Shown here: piece by piece, positions 1 through 13,370 of the stretch
Layout of the letters: each line of letters starts with the position of its first letter
How positions within the stretch are numbered: the stretch's first letter is position 1
From: Cycas panzhihuaensis
Taxonomy: Eukaryota; Cycadophyta
Direction: 5' to 3'
Length of the DNA stretch: 64,000 nt
Assembly: GCA_023213395.1 (NCBI GenBank)
Contig: CM041465.1
Coordinates: 47,003,741 to 47,067,740, forward strand
The notes under the pieces: model-generated
Told to the model about the DNA's origin: nothing
What the model saw: only the letters and a program-made list of their open reading frames with translations
The model's database searches: none
Translations under genes and position numbers: made by a program

Positions 1-3000
1 AATTTATTCTTTATATCTTTATTTGGGTATATGATCATATGTGGTTGTATGGGCTTAAAATATCTAGAGTTCCAGTTATTGCAAGCTCTATTAAGTTGTT
101 TGGGCTCTTCTAAGATGGGCAATTAAGTTTGGTGGAGATTTGATGGTCAAACAATTAAAATTTTAGCATAAAAGTTCATTGTAGGTCACCCAGGTTGAAA
201 TACAAGTTGCATGACTATGAAATAATGAAAAAATTGATTTATTTTTGTGTAGTTTGCAACCTTATATTATATCTTTTAAAATATTCTTTTTTAAATATTC
301 CTTTTTTAATCTTTTGACCCCTCATAAAGTTTATAAAAACCTTTTAATGTATTTTTTACCTTTTTAGTGTTTTGTCATAGCATTTCCCTTTAATGCTATT
401 TCACTTTAATCATTTTTTAGCAAAGATTCTCCCATTTTATAAAGTGTTTATATACTTCAAGTTCTATGTTTAGTCACTTTAATGGATGATTTTATTAAAT
501 CAAATCTTCATCTTTTTTCTATTACTTATTTAATCACTTTAGTTGGTGTTTAACAAATGTGCTTTGTTTGCTACTGATTATCTACATATAGGTGCATTCT
601 ATTTGGGCCTATTTGCAAGTTATTTTCTAAGCTTACATGTCATTAGATAAGTAAGAGGTATCTATTTGTCTATCTAAATATTGTCAATCCAACTTACATG
701 TCTCTGTTTATGCATATATGTATGTGTTCAATCCTTATATGTCACTGTTAACATAGTGCATAATTTACTCAACAAAGTGAGCATAAATCAAGCTAACAAA
801 CACTCAACATATCCTATATGTTAGTGATTAATAGATGCATGTAAGATAACTAAAAAAAAACTCATGTAATAAACATTATAGAGTTTTGTATTAAAAAACT
901 TAATGAATCATATTGAATAGGTACATTCAACTTGTGATAAATTATGCCATTTAAATTAATCAAATAATAATCTGTAGCTTGTTAGTGGCTACTCCCCCTT
1001 GAAGATAATTACTAGTTTTATCTATTTGATAGTACTCAAATGATTGTTTAAAAATAGTCATTATAGGAAAGTGCCTCTGCATAAACACTAATAATATGTA
1101 TCATTCAACGTCCTACAAAAACTATAAAGAAATAAATTGTTCAACTTCCTAAATAGTAATACAATTTGTTATAGCACTGAAAACTACTCTAATACTATAT
1201 AAGTTGTTAAAAATTAAATCTAATAGGAATGAAGATCTAACTTTATAGGATTAACTATTAATTTAATATGAAAATTGCATTCATATTAATGAAATCTCAA
1301 AGTAAAATTTTCTCTCATTAATTTCAACTGTGCATTATATATGTATAAATATAAATTCTAAAAATAATCTAATCAATAACTAGGTGATACATGTGATATG
1401 AGAGTTGTAATCCTTGATGGCTCATCACTCACAAATCAATTAAGTAATCCGTAAGTCTAATATTTTATAAAACTTTAAGGGGATGTTCATAACCTAAGTT
1501 ATGAATTATAAATAAACATTAATATCAATAATTAGGGCCTTCATAGCAAGCCTTTGTGGATGGTACAAATAGTGTTTACTATAATCATTTATCAAAACTT
1601 TCTTAGGCACCTGTATTTTTCATGTTGTTGTCGTTTGACAATGAAACATTGTATGGATAGATAGATAGGTCTTATAAAAATTATTATACACTCCATTATT
1701 TATGATTTAAAACAAAGATAGAAAGGGATAAAGATCTATAACATAAATAGAGGTTATAAGTTGTTATAAGAGTTAAATCTGTATATCAATGAAGCAATGA
1801 GGGTTTTATGGTCCTAATGAGGAATCAAACCATTTTTTGCTAATCTTTTATTCAAGTTTGGCTCTATAAATTATAGAAAATGATAAAACATTTTGTTAGA
1901 AGCTTATAGAAAAAGGAAAAATAGTTAAAGGACTTTATTTTAAAAAGAGTTTTTACTAGAGTTGTTAATAGTTTCTAAGTTGGGTAGACTACATATAAAA
2001 TAGGCAACTTTGAAGCTAATTAAGAAGATAAAACTCAATACTAAAGGTGGTTTTCCATAAAACTAATATTTTCATTTAATTTTTGAGGTCTAAAAATATA
2101 GATCTCTTACTTTCTAGATCAAAAATCAATCACAGATGGTTCATGGGTGTCCATTTCATCTCCATGGTAGTCCGCAGTTGAAAATTTCTAATGGCAAGTG
2201 TGATTTTTAATAAAATAAACTTTTAAACCTTATAACATTACATTAAGATATTTTATAATATTTTTAAGGTCCACATAGCCCTCAAGTTGGTCACATGAAA
2301 GTTTGGATATGACTGGGAGGCTAAATGAAAAAGTGATTTTTTATTTTTTCACTTTTTTCACTAAAAAAATTATGTGTGCTCAGTAAAATAGTTGTACATC
2401 CCTCATACAACATCAAATTTGAGTGTCATATGTTGTATTATAAAGTTGACTTATGGGGCTTTCTAATGAGTGGTTACATTATATGCTTTGAAGATATTTT
2501 AGGGTGGTTTTAATAGAATATATTTTAGATTTAAGATTAACAAGGTGTTAAAATAGAGTTTATGATTAAGAAAATAGATGTTTTGTCACATGCTTCTACT
2601 TGGATAACCATTTTAATAGGTTCATTCTATGATGTAATAGATGGAGTTGAGTGTTTTTAGCTAGTTATTCTCCTTAGGGTATAGGAGTTCTAGAAACGGG
2701 CAAAATAAAAATGAACGTTACTTGGTAGGTAAATATTATTGAACCATGTATGAGAAGACCATTCTAGAGGACTGGTAGGTACAACAATTGGTTAGCCATG
2801 TGCTCCAATAGATGTTTGGATTTTATATTGACCCAACATCATATTTGAAGTAAGTATGTAATATGGATTAGACATTAAGAGGAAAATGTTAATCTATAAC
2901 AATATTAAATTGATGTAATTATCACTTTGATGTGCACTAAAGGGTTATAATGTATATATTTCTTCATGTAATAGGTCACTAGTTGACCAAGTAGCTCTTA

Positions 3001-3768
3001 GATTATGATTTAATAACTAGGTGGTGATATGTACTATAAATATATATTGGTTTAGCATAATACAGTTAGAATTGATCATTTTCCACAAGTATACTATGTT
3101 GTATATTTGTACATATTATTCTCTAATTGTTTCACATGCATGCCTTTATAATTTTATAGTCTTATATAATCCTAGACCTATTATGCGCATTTATTTCTAA
3201 TAATTAGTTAAAGGGCAATAATATACTTTCACAAATTAATCTTTGACTCCATACATAGTTTGGTACTTTGGTGTTCTATCCCTCAACCCAAGCATATAAC
3301 TTAGCATGGTAGGATCAATCCCTCCAACTCTATTCCGTTTGACTCATCCTTTAATGTTTTCATAGTAGAGCATGGTTGGCTAATAGTATGATGCCCACTC
3401 ATAGGGGCTTTACCAAATCTAAACCCAAATGGTAATGCCATTTAGCTCTATGGGATAACTAGGTAGCCAAACTTTTTAAACTGTATAGGTCTCTCCAACT
3501 CCACAATATAAGCTAATATGGATGTAACAAGGTGTTGGTTAATAACAACTCCCACCTTTCCAAATAACTACTAGTTTGTTGATGAGTTTAGTAAGCCCAC
3601 AATAACTTTACACATAAAATACATATATGGGCACCAGCTTAGAGATAAACATACTAATTTCTTAATAGCCAGAGTTTATGAATATATAAATGCTTATAAA
3701 CTTGTTAACTTAGTAGATGGGGTATAATATTGGTCCATGTATTTGTTCTAATTAACCTTGTGACCCTA
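1..3768. other. AT-rich sequence with no recognised gene
   Basis: Both strands were read. I see no long open frame, no retrotransposon protein motif, no LTR pair and no RNA gene. The stretch is AT-rich with scattered homopolymer runs. It is probably very old repeat or intergenic sequence, but nothing positive supports a name. Confidence 0.6.
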
Positions 3769-5582
<1,814 letters not shown>

Positions 5583-5584
5583 TC

Positions 5585-5602
5585 TACCGCCATTGCCAAC
5601 CT
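5585..5602 (+). other. Primer-binding-site remnant of the gypsy element
   Basis: Two bases after the terminal CA of the 5' LTR lies a site whose core, CGCCATTGCC, matches the core of PBS sequences common in plant gypsy elements (the TGGCGCC-GTTGCC type). The positions that differ are largely G-to-A. 5603-6267 is an AT-rich untranslated leader with no feature I can support. Confidence 0.55.
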
Positions 5603-6267
5603 AGGAATGAGGGAAAAAATGAGGAAGACAAGATAAAAATGAATGACGATCCATAACCGTTATGGGAATCAAACTACACTAAGTGAATTAAATTCTATGT
5701 AGTTTTCTGAAGAAGATTTTAGGATCATACTCTAGTTGAAACCTTAGTTATTGTGAAAAAGCATTATTGAGTAGTATCTTGATGATATTGTCATCTAAGA
5801 ATTAGTAATAATTACGAACATCATCAAACACCTTTGATTTGATGCATGACATAGAACAAATAATGTATATATTTAAGCAACAAGCGAACTAATCAGTATA
5901 ATTGAGACAATCTAATAGATTATGTACATTGAAACAATAAAGGTAAAGAACATTAACACAGATCAATTGGTCAACAATTGAAAAAGGACGATAAGTCTGG
6001 TAGACTTGGAAATAAAAACACGAGCCAAATACAGAATTAAAAGAGATTGAGGAAGCTTTCATACATCTGAGTTTACATAAAAGGGAGCAAGCCTGCATAC
6101 AAGATCAAGATCAAGCATAACAACCCAGTTCAAAGTTAAAAAGGGCAAGATTTGAAAACCATTACTAACAGAGAAAGAAGAAGAAACTTGTAGATAGATT
6201 TAGACAATGAAGAATACACCAACTTAAGCATATAAGAACATCAACAAAGTCATTGGAATCAAGAACA

Positions 6268-6380
6268 ATGGTGACATCATCCACAACTAGGAAAGGAGGA
6301 GCAAAGCAGAAATTGCCAACATTCAACAGGAAGACAGAAGAGGATCCAACTAGACATTGTAATATTTGTAAAATAATATA
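6268..6380 (+). pseudogene. gag: Gypsy gag, N-terminal part (split by the copia-like insertion)
   Basis: From the ATG at 6268 the frame reads through LPTFNRKTEEDPTRHCNICK, a stretch typical of the start of gag in a gypsy family of seed plants. The frame is cut at 6380 by the LTR of the inserted element and resumes at 12437. Gag packages element RNA into virus-like particles. An upstream in-frame TTG exists, but the ATG is the better start. Confidence 0.75.
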
Positions 6381-6839
6381 TGTTGGAGTTAATCGTCATC
6401 ACTCTACTCACACCTTCGAATCAAGATTGTACATCTCATCAACCTCATTTTACACATGTGGATGCTCAACATGTGTAGGTAAGTTAAGGTAAGATTTGAT
6501 TTGATTTAAGTTAATTTGAGTTAGTTTCATTTGAGTTAAGTTAGCATTATTTTATTATTAATTTAAATTTCAAGGGTTGAGGAGTTTCCCTCCTCCTCCA
6601 AAATTATAAATATTGAGGGGTGTGCAACCTTGGTGTCTCTAAATACCGCCCTTATTTGGGAAATTTGTAATGCTCACTTCTCTCAATGGATTGAATATAG
6701 AAGTTTCATGTATTTATGCTACAAAAATGTATTAATATATTGATATATTGAAGATTATTATATGTTCTACCCTATTCTCCTATTATTTTTTCCAACATTT
6801 GGTATCAGAGCTACTTGGGGCTCCATTCTATTTCCTACA
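6381..6839 (+). repeat. 5' LTR of the gag-only element, containing an internal PBS-like copy
   Basis: It starts TGTTGGAGTT and ends CTACA, and is about 90% similar to 11976-12436. The last 40 bases contain a perfect tRNA-iMet-type PBS (6800-6811), so the repeat unit extends past the point where a normal LTR would end (CCAACA, 6792-6797). Confidence 0.87.
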
Positions 6840-6853
6840 TTTGGTATTAGAGC
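6800..6853 (+). other. Two tandem primer-binding sites 42 bp apart
   Basis: TGGTATCAGAGC at 6800-6811 is the canonical complement of the initiator tRNA-Met 3' end. TGGTATTAGAGC at 6842-6853 differs by one C-to-T. The first lies inside the repeated LTR, because its counterpart at about 12394-12405 is in the 3' LTR. The second lies just outside the LTR and is the PBS expected to have been used. Confidence 0.85.
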
Positions 6854-9800
6854 AAACAAATATTGGTCTGTTGAGATTTTTCAAAGAAGCAAGAAGATTT
6901 TGAAGCAGATTTACTCAAGGAAGCAAAATACTGGTTATACTTATTTTCTGCAAGTTTTTTTAGCAAGTTTCATATATTTTTCATCAAGATTTGCTTATTA
7001 TTGAGTTATTTTTATGATATAACAAGTATATTTTAGATTTATTCATAGATTTGTGTAGATTTGTGAAGGATTTTAGCAGTAAGCCATATTTATCCAAGGT
7101 TTTTCTCAGATTTGAGCTATATTTCTTCATATCTATATTTTTTATCATATATTTCGCCATTTTCTGGTAGATTCTTGTCTATATTTCCAAATCTACAAAG
7201 GAGATCAATAGATTTCAGCTACAAGCTACATATTTTCAAAGATTTGTGAAGGATTTTCAGTTGTATACAAGATTTATACAAGTTTTCTTCATATTTGTGA
7301 TATATTTTCTTAGATCTATATTTTTTAATCAAATATTTGGTATTTTTCAAGCATATTTCTATCTATTTATCCTATATTTTTGCTGATCTACATAGGATTG
7401 CAGTTGCATACAATACTTACTCAAGTTTTTTCTCAGATTTAAGCTATATTTCTTTAAAGATCTGCCTTATATTTTTCAAATATGTTATACTTAAATCAGA
7501 TCTACAATATTTAGCTTAAGATTTACTTATTTTATCAAGTTTTTCAGCATTTTTTGCTACATTTAGTATAAATCTATTTATTTCAGTAATTATTTCAACA
7601 TTTTCTAGTATATTTATTGTAGATGTACAATATTTAGTTCAGATCTGCTATTATTTCATTTCAGATCTGTATTTTTTAACATATATTTGACCATATTTGC
7701 AAGTTCTTTTTACACATCTATAATTTTTTGAGGCATATTCAGCCTTCTCAGGAAGCATAAAGAGAAGATCTCATTTCTGTAAGTCAGCTACAGCCACATT
7801 GACCAGGTTCTTAAGTTGGTTTTTTAGTTTTAAATACATATTTCTGATATATCTGCAATATATTTAAAAATATTTTAGATACATACGTGCATTTCATTTG
7901 CTTGGTATTTTTTATCAAAATATTTGAAAACTTCTGTTTTCATTTGTGCTTCCTTGAATCAACAAAAAAGCTCAATATTTTTTCATGCTTTGTGTACAAA
8001 TATATATATATATTTTAAAATATTTTTTACATGGTATACATATTGTATGAAGCCTTTCTTTAACAGACTCATAAAAGAAACTGCAGAAAATTGTCTTCTC
8101 CACCTTGTTTATACTCCAACATTTGCATTGCAATACACAATAAACCACTGAATCTTTCTATGATACACTAAATCAGCCTTCTCCTTAGAGATCAAACTGA
8201 TCTCTAGGCCATCCCTACAGGATCTAAACCTAGTAAGGGAAGATCATAATACTCATGAAGAGCTTTCAAGATTATATGTAGCAACATTAGATCATCGCCC
8301 CTTTTTCTGCCAACAGTTTGTGTAGGCTCAAGGTTGCCTTAATATCACCTTCCTTATGCTTTTCCTAAAACTTGTTAAGAGAAGCAAGTCCTTGTGGTAG
8401 ATTCAAACTTTGTGGAGCATTTTTGAAAGGAAATAGACAACAAACTGAGTTAACAGGCCACCCTTCACAGGGTGCAAATCTTGTTGCTCGAGCTAGTTCC
8501 TCATGTTTTAGCCTTTCATCCTGCCTCTGTGTGCTCCAACCATCTACATTCCATAAACTACATGCAGCTCATCCTCCCATTTTTGCTCATTGTTTTGGAC
8601 AACAGCCCATTTACAACAATTTTTTTCCTTTAGTTCTTTAAGAATTTAAAACTTTAGAATACTCGAACGCAACTATCTCATTATTTCACCTTTGATCGCT
8701 TCGAATATATACTACAAACGTATCACTTCAAACCATGGCGCGTTTTAATATTTCTCTCCTCACTTATGACACATTGGAAATAAACTAATGCCTGCAACAA
8801 TACTGCAACTACTCGAGGGACTTGGTAGTAGAATTAGTATAGACTTGGCCCTTCGAATTGGTTTGCAATATGCTATGCAAAATAAGCTGCATTTGGAAGC
8901 TTCATTATCTATCTAAACTTGTTGATATTTTCCAAGATTTGATTATTTGTGGCATCATCGGCCATCGATGTAATGAACAACAGAAAACAACTCATCAAAA
9001 ATAGCATCTGGTGCTTAGTCACAGTTTTTTTCCATAGAGGATGCTCCCTTAGTGTGAATTCCCTCTGTCTGTAGCCCCTTATTCTTGTCTCCCTCTGTGT
9101 GTAGGTATGTGGCTCCCTTCTACAATCCTTTGCATGCTGGTTGCATCCTGCGCCCCCTATTCTCTATACCTTCAAACACCCCTCAAATACATGAACCTTT
9201 GGGTTCGACACTCCACTCAACAAACTGCCCACAAAAGGACAAACTAGAAAAATTCACACTCAGGCTTAGGATAGCTATCTGAAAGTAGGCATACACAGTG
9301 TGGTTGTGAAAGAAGGGCCTTCCTCAAAATGTTTACAACTAGACATAATATTTCACATCAAAATAACTTCCCAAAGGTGCCTTCTCCAATCTATTCCAAC
9401 TTCTCAAAGATTTGGTAGCATCTCTGTGGTGTATTCGTCTGCGTGGTGTCTCCCTTCGACTGTAATCCTCAAATTTCTAAACATTTTTCGTATCTGTGTG
9501 AACTATTAGAAGAAGAAAGTACATAGTGCATACATTACATCAAGATATGCATCGACGACGTCCTCCTCCCGTTCAGCTCCAACCTCTACAATTGTTCTCT
9601 GGAAGTACATATCCATATCTCTGCACAGATTTATGTCTCCACGGTGAAGGTGCGGCAACAGATACACGTCTACACATTGGCGATGGCCCATTTTTTCAAA
9701 AAAATTCAAACTTCTATTTTTTACATTTTTTTTTTATAAAGTTTTTAAAAATTAAATTGTTTTGTATATATTTTTGAATCCATGGTTTTAAGCATAAGTC

Positions 9801-11247
9801 CCAAACTAACCTCTAGCCCTTAGTCTTATACATCACCACGTGACTGTTAGCTACCTTTAAAATGGGCTAATAATTTTTTATAAACTTTTTTTTCTTTTTA
9901 TTTTTTTAATTTTTTATTTTTACATAGGATTACTGGCAATGTTTTGACATAACTCCTCACTAAGTCATAAGTTTCTGATGAAACTAGTTTCATTATACCA
10001 TAAATTTTCTGTAGATAGATTTTGACTAATCATATGACCAATTTAGTGTTGATTTGACCCTATTTCAGTCGATTTAAAGTCAATCAGTCCTTTTTTTAGC
10101 CTTTTTTAAACTTTTTACATACACACTTTTTGAACTAATTACATTTTATTACCGGGTAATTATTTTCTACTCGGATCTATTCTACATTGATCTACATTCA
10201 ACAAACTTCATTACCCACCTTTTATTTTATTTTTTAGAATTTATTTTAATCACTATTTTAATCGTCAAAAGTGCCACTTTAGTGGTTTTCAGCATTTTTC
10301 TTAACATTTTACCATAAAGGTGCCTGTTGCTATTTTTGTTATAACTTCTTTGTTTTGTATCAGAATTCAATTCCGTCAGTTTCGTTGAGAAGCTGATCAC
10401 CTATATTCTATATGATAATTTTTTTATATATTTTAACATGTTTTTACTAATTTTCAAATCGATCAAAGTTGAGGTACTTATTACCCTCAAACCTGCCATA
10501 ATTATATATTTTGTGTATAGTATTTCTCAAAATTTTTAATTGAAAATATATTAAGAAGCTCTCCAAAATGTATTTGATCATTTTTACATCATTCTATAAA
10601 GTTTTATTAACATTTTTATAAGTTTTTTGAGCTTCATGCTCCTCTTAGGTCTTAAAAGGAGGTCTGTAACTTGAATCATTCAAACTTGACTTATAGGATC
10701 CTGTTTTTAAAATGGTTGGTTCTATTGGATTCATATTTTATTAATCTTCATACTGGTTAAGTTTCATATTATTCTAATATCATTTAGTATACTTTTGAAG
10801 CTATCAAACTTGAGCTTATCCTCTAAACCTTCTTTTATAAGTTTCTTTATACTCCTTATCTTTCAGTTTTTTTTTAGCATTATATATTATCATCAAGCTA
10901 AGGATTTATTGTATTAAAAGTTTACATTTATTCATTTGAAGAAAATAAAAAAGTTAAGGATTATTCCTTTTATCATCAAAGTTATATTTCAGATTTGTAT
11001 TGCTAAAAGGATCTTTATTACATGCAAATTTACTTATATATCCATCATTTCCTTACTGTGTCTAGTTGATTGACTTTCTAAAGGGTATTACATCTACTTC
11101 AAAAGGTTTATCTAAAATCATATATGTTCATTGGTGTATTACATTTCTTTTGAAAAGTATATTTGACATCATATAAGTTTAGTCACTTATTGACTTTATT
11201 TAATTTGATAAAATCGTATTTTTATGTACTAAAGTTTCTTTGATAAA
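6854..11247 (+). other. Long untranslated interior of the gag-only element
   Basis: There are 4.4 kb between the PBS and the gag-like ORF without any recognised protein motif. The first part (to about 8150) is T-rich with many variants of AGATTTG/TTTCAGATCTG, giving a weakly repetitive texture. About 8300-9720 has more balanced composition, and the remainder is again very AT-rich. Short open frames exist, but none looks like a known family. Confidence 0.6.
8300..9720. other. Compositionally distinct patch, possible captured host sequence
   Basis: This patch has more C and G and several CpGs, unlike the T-rich sequence on either side. On the - strand near 8967 a favourable ATGGCC context opens a short frame beginning MADDATNNQILENINKF, which stops after 18 codons. 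Another - strand frame covers 9506-9709 (67 aa). I recognise no family. It could be transduced host exon sequence or simply less decayed leader. Confidence 0.3.
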
Positions 11248-11607
11248 ATGACACAATTTCCTATATTTAATGGGCAAAATTTTTTACTATGGTATAGAAC
11301 TATGCAATATTATTTTATTATACATGATCTATGGAAGTATTCACAACACGAATGTGATCTCAGCATTAAAAAATATTTTAGAAAAGATAATGAAGTTTTA
11401 GGCTTATTATTTTGCACTATAAATAATGATGTTTTTTCTAGAGTTTCTAAATTAATAACTTCTAAATTAGTTTGGGATGTATTGCTTTCTACTTATGGGG
11501 GAGATACCCTCCATGTATTTGATGATATTTTTGATGAACATGTGAGACAGGTGACAAAACAGGTGAATCATAATGACAACACCCATGAAGATTCAGATCA
11601 AATGTAG
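11248..11607 (+). CDS. gag: Copia-type gag-like ORF (119 aa) of the gag-only element
   Basis: The frame opens at ATG 11248. It shows the copia gag signature: F-x-G-x-N-F-L-L-W near residues 8-15, a W around residue 29 in HDLWKY, and a KLVWDVLLSTYG block near residues 73-84. This corresponds to the N-terminal and middle part of the UBN2/DUF4219-like gag fold. At 119 aa it is much shorter than a normal copia gag, and I see no zinc knuckle. After the stop an acidic, partly open stretch continues to about 11740, so the ORF may have been longer. A role in packaging element RNA is inferred from the family. Confidence 0.65.
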   Translation: MTQFPIFNGQNFLLWYRTMQYYFIIHDLWKYSQHECDLSIKKYFRKDNEVLGLLFCTINNDVFSRVSKLITSKLVWDVLLSTYGGDTLHVFDDIFDEHVRQVTKQVNHNDNTHEDSDQM

Positions 11608-11975
11608 GACCAACTTGCTACACAAGTACTTGATCCTCTATTTGAGGGGGAGAATGAACCCAATGATATAACAAAGAATGAACTTGATGATATGACAATT
11701 GTTCATAGCATAAATACTACAAAAGACAAAGTTCAAGTTTAAAGCATTCTTAATGTTCTAGTTAATAAAGTCAAAATTACAGCTATTCATCTATATTTAA
11801 ATCAAGTTTTACCTACTTATAGTTTTTTTATATCATTCTATGATAAAGAGACATATATGGCTATAAGGATGAGAAGAGTTGATAAAGATCAGAATTTTAA
11901 AGTTTTTTTTAAATACAAGTTTTATAAGTTTAAGGAGAAGATACAGGTGTTCATGATGGCCATTAATTGGGAGAA

Positions 11976-12436
11976 TATTGGAGTTAATCATCATCACTCC
12001 ACTCCCACCTTCCAACTAGGATTATACACCTCATCAACCTCATTTTACGCATGTGGGTGCTCAATATGTATAGGTAAGTTAAGGTAAGATTTGATTTGAT
12101 TTAAGTTAATTTAAGTTAGTTTCATTTGAGTTAAGTTAGTATTATTTTATTGTTGATTTAAATTTCAGGGGTTGAGGAGTTTCCCTCTTCCTCCAAAATT
12201 ATAAATATTGAGGGGTGTGCAACCCTGGTGTCTCTAGACACCACCCTCATTTGGGAAATTTGTAATTCTCACTTCTCACAATGGATTGAATATAGAAGTT
12301 TCATGTGTTTATGCTACAACAATGTATTGATGTATTGATCTATTAAAGATTATTTTATGTTCTGCCCTATTCTCCTACAATATTTTTTTCAACGTTTGGT
12401 ATTAGAGCTACTTGGGGCTCCATTCTATTTACTACA
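11976..12436 (+). repeat. 3' LTR of the gag-only element
   Basis: It aligns end to end with 6381-6839. The expected initial TG is TA here, consistent with a G-to-A change. The purine-rich GGGAGAA precedes it directly and acts as the PPT. It ends CTACA at 12436, followed by the target duplication ATATG. Confidence 0.85.
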
Positions 12437-13370
12437 ATATGGATGACTAATGGCAAGACTGACAAAGATATTTTGGTGTAATCATTTCCAACCATACTAT
12501 GGGATATTGCAAATGATTGGTTTAAGGAATTCAAAGAAGGACATTTCAAAAATTGGGCTTCCTTACGCGCAGCATTTGAAAAAGAGTTTATACTCTTACG
12601 AGATGATAGTGAGGTGGTAGATCAAATCTATAACCTAAAGCAAGAACCTAAAGAAATAGTAAGAAGTTATAACACAAAGCTAAAAAGTTTAATAAAGAAA
12701 ATAGAAAGTGAGATGATGGACATGCTAAGAAAAATATGGTTTGTAGAAGGATTAGCTCTGAAGTATAGAAGGAAGTTATAGGTCATTCCACCTGCATCAT
12801 ATTAAGAAGCAATATACTAAGCAATGAGACTTGAAGTCGAAGAAAAAATAGAAGCATGGCACTAAGAAAAAATAAGTGAGGTTTAAATAAAAGAAGAATC
12901 TTCCATAGAAGCACTGAGGGAAGATTTGATAAGGATGTTCAAATATTTTACACATAATCAATCTAAAGAATGACATCACATATGGTGTGTCAAGTGATGT
13001 ATTGAAGGCCAATTAGAGTCAGAATATCTAGATAATTAAGGATTCAAATACTGCTATATCTATAAAATGAGTAATCATGATATTAACGAATGCAGGTTCA
13101 ATGTTCACGCACTTAGAAGACAAGAACGAGATATCTTCCTTACCTAACAAGAAGCAAATAAACCACCTTTTGGAAGGGTGTGTGTAGGAAAACTAGAACA
13201 ATGAGATTCTTAAGGTCGACCAATGGTACAATTCTTTCAATGTAAATTATGGGGACACTTTAGCAGAGACTGCCCCAATCTAGAAAATAATGCCTTTACA
13301 TTATGTTGATGGTGTGGATCGGGCGATCATGATGATGACCATTACACGAAGCAACAAAATAAAAATGTCA
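12437..13370 (+). pseudogene. gag: Gypsy gag, C-terminal part with two decayed zinc knuckles
   Basis: After the insertion the frame resumes with W-M-T-N-G-K-T-D-K-D and continues through blocks typical of retrotransposon gag: DIANDWF, FEKEFILLRDD and a WFVEGL motif. Several in-frame stops follow, mainly former Gln or Trp codons. Around 13225-13345 two CCHC knuckles can be read. The first reads FFQCKLWGHFSRDC, with the first Cys replaced by Phe. In the second the last Cys is Tyr. It is non-functional. Confidence 0.8.

Larger units (their letters stand above)
6381..12436 (+). mobile_element. Copia-like, gag-only LTR retrotransposon inserted in the gypsy gag
   Basis: LTRs of 459 and 461 bp (6381-6839 and 11976-12436) flank an internal region with a tRNA-Met-type PBS and a purine-rich tract before the 3' LTR. 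The target duplication is ATATA (6376-6380) versus ATATG (12437-12441), and the host gag frame rejoins correctly across it. The only recognisable coding sequence is a gag-like ORF near the 3' end (11248-11607). No protease, integrase, RT or RNase H was seen in more than 5 kb of interior. This is the structure of a non-autonomous element that relies on another element's enzymes. Confidence 0.87.
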
